Shown here one piece after another: positions 18,915-24,464 of a stretch of 24,464 nucleotides of DNA. A program made the translations under genes and the position numbers. The stretch lies in contig ML014344.1 of the NCBI GenBank assembly GCA_003615045.1, forward strand, positions 1-24,464. The letters run 5' to 3'. The notes beneath the pieces are model-generated. The model saw only the letters and a program-made list of their open reading frames with translations. It was not told the DNA's origin and made no database searches. The stretch's first letter is position 1. Each line of letters starts with the position of its first letter. This DNA comes from Caulochytrium protostelioides. Taxonomy: Eukaryota; Chytridiomycota; Caulochytriomycetes; Caulochytriales; Caulochytriaceae.

Positions 18915-21661
18915 ATGCGTGCCCAGACCCGCGATGCGCTCAATTATCTCTACGGTAGGTGTCGCTCCCCTGCGCGAATGGCATGGATGCCCTCTCGAGC
19001 AACCTCAGAGAAATGAGGATCCTGCGGAGAATACACAATCACCGCTCACGCTTGGATGATGTATGGTTGACCCATTGATGCTTCTCGGGCTGTCCTCGGT
19101 GTCCGCTTCGTCGGTGGGGGGTGGCTTGGCCCGCACCCGGATGGCCTGGGGACCCGTAGACAAGAGCTATATCTTGTCGGGGTATAAAGACCACCAGAAG
19201 ACGGTCCAGAATGCCCAGCTCGTCGAAGTGGTAAGTGTTTTACGCGCGCGCTCATCGGCATCGCCGCCTCGGCGTCGTCTCTCCTGCTTGCCGTCCATCG
19301 TCCTCATCCATCCCTTTCTGATCTCGATGATGTTCATGCATGATCGGTCCGTGCGATGCGCAGGTGAACGAGCCCTCCTTCAAGAACTACTTCTCGGCCC
19401 TGCCGCACCACCCAGCGCAGGTGCCGACCGTCGCGCTCAAGGGCCAGCTCGCGTTCTCCCGCGCGTTCCAGCAGCATGGCGCGCCGGCCGCCGAGCCCGC
19501 CGCGGCCGCCGTGACGGGCCGCGACCGGGTCCGCTTCTTCCGGACGCCGGCGAACATGAATGGGCCGTTGGTGCAGTCGCAGATCGTGTATGCGCGGCGC
19601 GCGACGCCCGGCCACGCGCGGTGTGCGCGGGACACGCTGCTGACGGCCGCGGGCGCCCGCGCCGACGGGCCCACGTACCGCACCGTGGGCGTGCAGACGC
19701 AGTACCGTGAGTCCTCGGCGCAGACGACGCCCTACTCGCCCAACTACGTGATCCAGGGCACGGCGCCGCCCGAGCTGCTGACGCTCGCCAATCTCACCTG
19801 GGGCGCGGGGCTCCCGGCGACCCAGGTCGAGCTGGAGCTGATCGAGCGCGGTCGGGCAAAGCGCGCCTGGGAAAAGACCTTGCCGCAGGGCCATGACCCG
19901 GAGAGCTATGAGCGACGGCTGCGAATGATGGAGACGATGGAGTTGGAGGAGTGGAAGATCCGTGAAAACGAGATCCGTCGCGTCCAGGAGCAGCGACTGG
20001 CGCTGCTTGCGCACGTCATTGCAAAGCGGCAGGCCCGCAACGAAACGATTGCGAGCCAGCGGCTCGAACGGCTCTATACGTCCAAGCTGCAGGAGCGGGA
20101 CCAGAAGCTGCTGCAGATCCAGCGTAAAAAAGAAGCGCAGCTGCGCAAGATTGCCGAGCGACGCGTCCAGGTCACCGCTGACCGTCACACGAAACGCGAC
20201 ATCATCAATGACTATGCGGACTACGCGTCGGAGCGCCATGCACCGAAGCTGCGCGACGGCATGAAGATCGAGTCGGATGTCTCGCCCGAGCTGCCCGAAC
20301 ATCTGCGCGAAACGCTGGATCCGATTGATCTGCGCAACATGTATGCGATCCTGCACGATCGCAAGATGTTTGATGTGCTGCCGACCCTGCCCTCCGCCGC
20401 GGATGCCGCCGCCTCCGCCGCGGGCGCGAGCGCCAGCTCGGGCCAGCAGCGGCATGCTCGCCTCGAACGGGTGCTCCAGCGCGATCTGGAACTGATGAGG
20501 CAGCGGCTCACGCGCCAGGAAAACACAACCAAGCTGCAGATGCAGGATCTCCAGTTCGTCGTCAAGATTGAGAAAGCCGTGCCGCGGCCAACGACGCCGA
20601 CGATTGCCGATCTCGCTCGGCACTCGCCCGACCCGCGCGACCGCCACGCCGTCGTCCTGCAGCGGCTGCTGCGCTGCCGCGAGATCCAGCAGCGCATGCG
20701 CGAGGGCAAGGACCAGCGGCTGACCTACATCAACGAGCTGCGGTCGCCGACGCATCTTCTGCGCGCGGCGGGCGTCGCGCCGCAGCATTGGCGGCCGAGC
20801 GAGAGCCCGTTCGTGTCGGTGGACCACATTGCCTCGGCCTCCGCATGGGACGTCGGCGAGCTCGGCGTGCCCTCCACGAACCCGCGCGTCCGTCGGCCCT
20901 CGCAGCTGACGACGCGGGCGCCGACCGCCGCCGGTGTCCGTGACGAAGGCATGACGCGAGATGATCTGAGCGCGCTGGTACGCGACCGCGTCGTCCCGGG
21001 TTATGTGGCAGTGCAACTTGATTTCCTTAACAAGGAAGCCGTGCGGCTGCGGCAGGAGCAGAAGATTATGGCGCTCGTGCGACTGGCGGAGATCCAGCGA
21101 TCGCAGCGTGAAGCGCGCGAAACGCAGCGCCGCGACCGCGAGCTGGCCCACCGCCAGCGTCTCGTGGTCGCCTTCGACGACGTGAGCGAGATTAACGAGC
21201 GCACGCTCACCTCCTACCTCTGCGACGTGATCGACGCGAGTGTCGACGACGTCGTCGACGAACAGGCCCGCCAGGAGATCCAGGACTACGTGGCGCAGCT
21301 GAATATCGTGATTGAGGATGACGACCGCGTGAGCCCGGAGGCTAATCCGCATCTCGTCAGCGAGATGCTGCGCGGGTTCCTCATTCCAGAAGTCGAGCGT
21401 GCCACTTTGCGCCAGCAGATCGCGCTCGAGGAAGCGAAGTACACCCTCGCGGCGCGGCGTGCACTCGCCGCCGCCGCCACTAACGTTGACGCCGCCGCCG
21501 CCGCCGCCGCCGCCACCGCCGCCGCGGACGCCGCCGCCCCCAAGGCCCTCGCGCCCAGGCCGCAGTTCGTCGAGGCCTCCGAGCTCGCTGTCGGATCCGC
21601 GATGGGCTCCTCTGAGCGCTTGGCCGGCGAAGCACTCGCTGTCGCCGACAGCCAGGTCTAG
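18915..21661 (+). CDS. CFAP91: Cilia- and flagella-associated protein CFAP91 (three exons, 802 aa)
   Basis: CFAP91 (MAATS1/AAT1; Chlamydomonas FAP91) is an axonemal protein at the base of the radial spokes and calmodulin/spoke complex and is needed for flagellar beating. Exons are 18915-18954, 19160-19230 and 19364-21661. Joined, exons 1-2 read RDALNYLYDKSYILSGYKDH, which aligns without gaps to the N-terminal conserved block of animal CFAP91. Exon 3 carries the family signature GVQTQYRESSAQT (about residue 146), PELLTLANLTWGAGLP (173-188), KRAWEKTLP, an IINDYADYAS block, and a long Arg/Glu-rich helical part ending in FLIPEVE. The length matches human (767 aa). A poly-Ala run and a Pro/Ala tail close the protein. 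The ATG sits in CACCATGC. It implies a motile zoospore. Confidence 0.94.
18955..19159 (+). other. CFAP91 intron 1 (205 nt, phase 1)
   Basis: Donor TACG|GTAGGT and acceptor CCCGTAG|ACAAG. The join recreates an Asp codon in NYLYDKSY, the expected conserved sequence. A competing ATG at 19063 with an open frame lies inside this intron and would give a poorer N-terminus. Confidence 0.85.
19231..19363 (+). other. CFAP91 intron 2 (133 nt, phase 0)
   Basis: Donor GAAGTG|GTAAGT and acceptor GATGCGCAG|GTGAAC. Splicing joins AQLVEV to VNEPSFKNYF in the conserved N-terminal block. Confidence 0.9.
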
Positions 21662-21841
21662 TCCCTCGGCCTGCGGTATTGACGATACATGATGCTGGTC
21701 TCCCCATGAAGGTGTGAGGCTACGACAAATGATCAATCCATTATGGAAATCTATTTACACAGGCCCACCCTCCGCGACCCAACACGCACACCATGCCCGC
21801 CGTGGTGCCCCCCCAGGGGTCGGATGCTTGCCGATCTTGGG
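21662..21841. other. Short 3' flank between CFAP91 and the Fanzor-like relic
   Basis: No gene. This 180-base stretch is the 3' side of both convergent units. No clear element end or inverted repeat was found. Confidence 0.4.
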
Positions 21842-22138
21842 CTACAGCGGGTCTTGCTCTGGGTTGCGGCACAGCGCTATCGGTCTGGCGGATAAGGCCA
21901 GACAGCGTCGGATGTTCAACGCGGCATGGAGGTCGCCGTTCACCAACTTGCCGTTGGTAGCTTCATACCACAGCAAACCTCGAACCACGATCCCCTGGCG
22001 CCGGCGTTGGCCGGGTTTCAGGGCCACAATCGTCTGGGCGTACACCCGGGTCTTGCGGACCCAGTTGACCGCCTTCGGCAGCCCCCCAGATGTCGCGTAC
22101 TCGGCAAACGGAGCGCCGCGAGGATTTACGGTAGAAGT
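21842..22138 (-). pseudogene. Decayed C-terminal fragment of a Fanzor/TnpB-like nuclease
   Basis: Fanzors are eukaryotic RNA-guided nucleases related to transposon-encoded TnpB. The 98-codon minus-strand reading shows the C-terminal layout of that family. An AEYATS segment (residues 12-17) sits where the family has (D/N)EYRTS. It is followed by a basic stretch, VVRGLL (51-56), and then VNGDLHAALNIRRCL, which matches the RuvC-III signature RD(x)NAAxNI with its catalytic Asp. The usual paired zinc-finger cysteines between these motifs are missing, and everything N-terminal (WED/REC-like parts and earlier RuvC motifs) is absent, so this is a relic. The reading starts immediately after, and in frame with, the TAA of the secreted-protein gene. 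No guide-RNA structure could be assigned. Confidence 0.55.
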
Positions 22139-24430
22139 TTACGGACGGCTGAAGGAACTTGATGGTGGCTTTATGAGCGAGCCGAGGTCATTGCCAGGCA
22201 TTGCTATTTCCCAAATATGGCTTTTGAGGGGATGATACTCTTTTGGTACTTTGGCGCCGGGGATGCGGTACCCGGATGACCCCAATTCTTCAAGGGCCCT
22301 GTGTGTACTGTCTGCGAACTCTTCATGCCACTTATCGACAAAGCCTTCTGGTAAATATCTGAGAACTGTCTCTTCGGCGAACACTTTGTTTTTGGTGACG
22401 ACATCGACAAAGCCGTCGTCCTCTTGTTTCACACGAGCTACAGCTAGAACCGGCTGTACCAGTGCCTCGAGGTAAACCAAAGCTCTTTTGAGGGATTTTG
22501 CGAGACCAGCCGTGTAAAGACTTTCCTTCAGATGGAAGTAATAATCCAAAGCCGGTTGATTTAAGTTGATGACATCTTGGGCAATGATGCCAAGAGACTC
22601 TGGGGTCGTTAACATAGCCTGTTCAAAGTGCATCTGGGCGCGGCTTAATTTGACGATATCTTTCTCCTTCGTCTCGCTTGAGGCTTGAAGCGCCGCAATT
22701 TGATCAAAGTATAGTTTGCCTTCTCGGTGTTTGGTCACCAGAGATCTCATCCTCCGTCGGGTGATTCGGCATCTCTGTCTCAAACTGCCGAGATGCATCC
22801 GAAATTTGGTCTCCATCCATTTTTTCTTTTCATCCTCAGCGTGATTCTCGAGGTCCTCACTTAGTTGCTCAAGTTGCTGGCACCGTGCCAAAATGAAGAG
22901 GGCAAGATTTTGGCGTGATCCGAGCGATGGATTGTGATAAGTTGCCAGTTGTTCGGAGTGTCCATCTTCAGGACTAGATACCTGAAGCGTGATTGTGCTT
23001 GGATCCTTTTCAGCATTCGCAGCATTTTTTGCAGGCTCTTTCGCAGCCATTGTCGTATCCGGTTCGACATTTTTTTTCGCATCATCGTTCTGAGCCTTTT
23101 GCGTAGCATTCCACAAGGCATCATCTTGTTTGTCCGCGGCATTTTCTTGTGCCGCTATGGAATTTGCGGCATCACCCTTGGCGAGTATCAAACGCTGGTA
23201 CGCTTCAATTTTCCGTTTTTGAGCCGTCAAGGTTCGCGATAGCCACTCAAACATTTCCACTATAAACTCGAGGTATCGCTGGCGCGCCCTGTAAAGAGAA
23301 TGCAGCCTCGAGCCAACTTTCTGAGGAAGTACTGCTTTCTGCCACGTTGCGATGGCATTGTAGTGTTTCTGTATCATATCCTCGAGTTCCGAAACTAGCT
23401 GTTCGAATGCTGTCGAATCTTCGCTTTCAATCGGCTTCCCCTCTGGATATCGTTTTACGAACTGTTGATACAGCGTGTTTAGCTCGATTTCAGACGCTTT
23501 GATTGCCGCTTCTTTGCGAAACAAGCTCGAGTTGATGCGGGCGTTTTCGGTGCTGAGCTTTCTGCATATGGGAGTGATCTCATCCAGGCTTTTTTTGAGT
23601 GCTGAAAGATACTCGTCGATTTTCAATTTTGAACGGTCGTTGTCCTGAAGAAGGGTTTCCCATTGCGGCAGGACGCTCGGGGTCGGGGTCGGGGAATTGT
23701 CGGATAAACCAAACTCACGACGTTTCGCAGGTTGATGTGTCGCAAGTTGATCAGCCTTCCGCTTGCCCGGTCCCCCCTGGTGTGTAACGGCGTCAGGCGT
23801 TTGCTTTCCGCCGACTACAGGATTGTCGTTATGGACGTGAGACGCGATCACATTCAAGTAAGGGTCGTTTCCACTTTGAGTGAGAAGGCCACTTTCCGAT
23901 TCTGTCGGGGCATCCGAACGAATGCTCGCGACGACGGAGGCAGGATGCCTCCCAGGTGTGTTTGTCTCTAAGTTGTGGTTGCCCTGAGATTGAGGGTGCG
24001 ACGGACCGCTGGGCGGAAAATTGGCAACGGGTGGAGCAAACCAAACCGATCTTCCAGTTGAGTCAACCTCGTCGGAAGGATCGTTCACTTCTGTTTCTGG
24101 AATGGGCTGGGAAATCGTCGTCATCGCCGATGTGCCCGCAAGGAATTCCTGTTCTGCCGGTTTAGGAGCTTCTGCGCTGGTTCCAATGGGGTTAATCCCT
24201 CTGCCTGGTTTCGGATAACTCCCACGAACAATGCTCTCCGGAAATTGTCTAACAGGTGACCAAAAAGCAAAGGGATCACCTAAAGCACCTCCGCCCATGA
24301 CAGTTTGCTGGGACGGGTTGGTAGTTTGTGGGTCTGTCGGGAACGGCGATGCTGATGTCCATGTCGCAATGCTCGTAATCACGACAGCTATGATGGCGAG
24401 CGATTGGCCGAGGGACAACATGAACCACAT
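22139..24430 (-). CDS. Predicted secreted, helical protein with a bipartite nuclear localisation motif (763 aa), unrecognised
   Basis: I do not recognise the family. Residues 1-28 look like a signal peptide: a long hydrophobic core (LAIIAVVITSIA) and a small-residue cleavage site near TSAS. Residues 30-255 are Pro/Ser/Asn/Gly-rich and probably disordered. KRK at 223-225 and KRR at 236-238, about 11 residues apart, form a textbook bipartite nuclear localisation pattern. Residues 265-415 and 505-720 are rich in Glu, Lys, Leu and Gln and likely helical or coiled coil, split by an Ala/Asp/Lys/Asn linker (about 415-480). GC is visibly lower than in the conserved genes. The frame stays open upstream of ATG 24430 to the window edge, so the true start could lie beyond. 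Secretion plus a nuclear signal suggests, but does not show, a host-directed effector. Confidence 0.75.
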   Translation of the reverse strand: MWFMLSLGQSLAIIAVVITSIATWTSASPFPTDPQTTNPSQQTVMGGGALGDPFAFWSPVRQFPESIVRGSYPKPGRGINPIGTSAEAPKPAEQEFLAGTSAMTTISQPIPETEVNDPSDEVDSTGRSVWFAPPVANFPPSGPSHPQSQGNHNLETNTPGRHPASVVASIRSDAPTESESGLLTQSGNDPYLNVIASHVHNDNPVVGGKQTPDAVTHQGGPGKRKADQLATHQPAKRREFGLSDNSPTPTPSVLPQWETLLQDNDRSKLKIDEYLSALKKSLDEITPICRKLSTENARINSSLFRKEAAIKASEIELNTLYQQFVKRYPEGKPIESEDSTAFEQLVSELEDMIQKHYNAIATWQKAVLPQKVGSRLHSLYRARQRYLEFIVEMFEWLSRTLTAQKRKIEAYQRLILAKGDAANSIAAQENAADKQDDALWNATQKAQNDDAKKNVEPDTTMAAKEPAKNAANAEKDPSTITLQVSSPEDGHSEQLATYHNPSLGSRQNLALFILARCQQLEQLSEDLENHAEDEKKKWMETKFRMHLGSLRQRCRITRRRMRSLVTKHREGKLYFDQIAALQASSETKEKDIVKLSRAQMHFEQAMLTTPESLGIIAQDVINLNQPALDYYFHLKESLYTAGLAKSLKRALVYLEALVQPVLAVARVKQEDDGFVDVVTKNKVFAEETVLRYLPEGFVDKWHEEFADSTHRALEELGSSGYRIPGAKVPKEYHPLKSHIWEIAMPGNDLGSLIKPPSSSFSRP

Positions 24431-24464
24431 GATGAATGCTGCAGTTGTGCGAAAATGGAGAGAG
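24431..24464. other. Window edge upstream of the secreted-protein gene
   Basis: Only 34 bases remain, open in frame with the gene. The promoter, and possibly more coding sequence, lies outside the window. Confidence 0.5.

Noticed and set aside
18452-18943. 163-codon minus-strand ORF overlapping the CFAP91 start
   Set aside because: Low-complexity start, overlaps CFAP91 exon 1 in antisense, and no recognisable domain.
19334-21736. 800-codon minus-strand ORF opposite CFAP91
   Set aside because: A shadow of strong third-position GC bias in CFAP91; its translation is Arg/His/Leu-rich and unlike any family, while the plus strand matches CFAP91 throughout.
21926-22235. Plus-strand EVYGRLKELDGG reading that recalls transposase tails
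   Set aside because: It lies antisense to the Fanzor-like relic and the end of the secreted gene; the resemblance is short and in the wrong orientation.

Overview
This window looks like nuclear DNA from a flagellated, zoosporic (chytrid-like) fungus. Two genes together point there. One is a Gpt2/Sct1-type glycerol-3-phosphate acyltransferase, the fungal form of that enzyme. The other is CFAP91, an axonemal protein kept only in lineages with motile flagella, and so absent from Dikarya. Introns are short (133-216 nt) with GT-AG ends. The conserved genes are very GC-rich and full of alanine and low-complexity runs. I cannot name the species; a GC-rich chytrid such as Caulochytrium or a Rhizophydiales relative is only a guess.

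Layout. Positions 1-8595 are an accessory, transposon-rich area. They hold a short gag-like LTR-retrotransposon fossil (about 140-353), a nearly full LINE on the plus strand (about 595-5692), and a fossil integrase fragment on the minus strand (6072-6647). The LINE has tandem 5' promoter-type units, an apurinic endonuclease plus reverse transcriptase ORF, a zinc knuckle cut off by one in-frame TGA, and an (ATCC)n tail. A gene-poor, lower-GC stretch with a 34-bp palindrome follows. Positions 8596-21661 are the conserved core: a Dap1/PGRMC-type heme-binding membrane protein (minus, two exons), NAA15/Nat1 (minus, intronless), the acyltransferase (minus, intronless) and CFAP91 (plus, three exons). 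Two degenerate short-period repeats, a 5-mer and a 7-mer, lie in the gap between the acyltransferase and CFAP91. A second copy of the 5-mer tract lies upstream of Dap1. Positions 21662-24464 are accessory again: a decayed Fanzor/TnpB-like C-terminus and, directly beside it in the same frame, a 763-aa lower-GC gene for an unrecognised predicted secreted protein with a bipartite nuclear localisation motif and helical segments.

The core genes do not form a pathway. Dap1 and the acyltransferase both act in ER lipid and sterol metabolism, NAA15 anchors the ribosomal N-terminal acetyltransferase NatA, and CFAP91 serves the zoospore flagellum. The points most worth following up are the Fanzor relic abutting the secreted gene, the possible effector itself, the LINE's duplicated 5' units and N-terminal extension, and the shared pentamer tracts.
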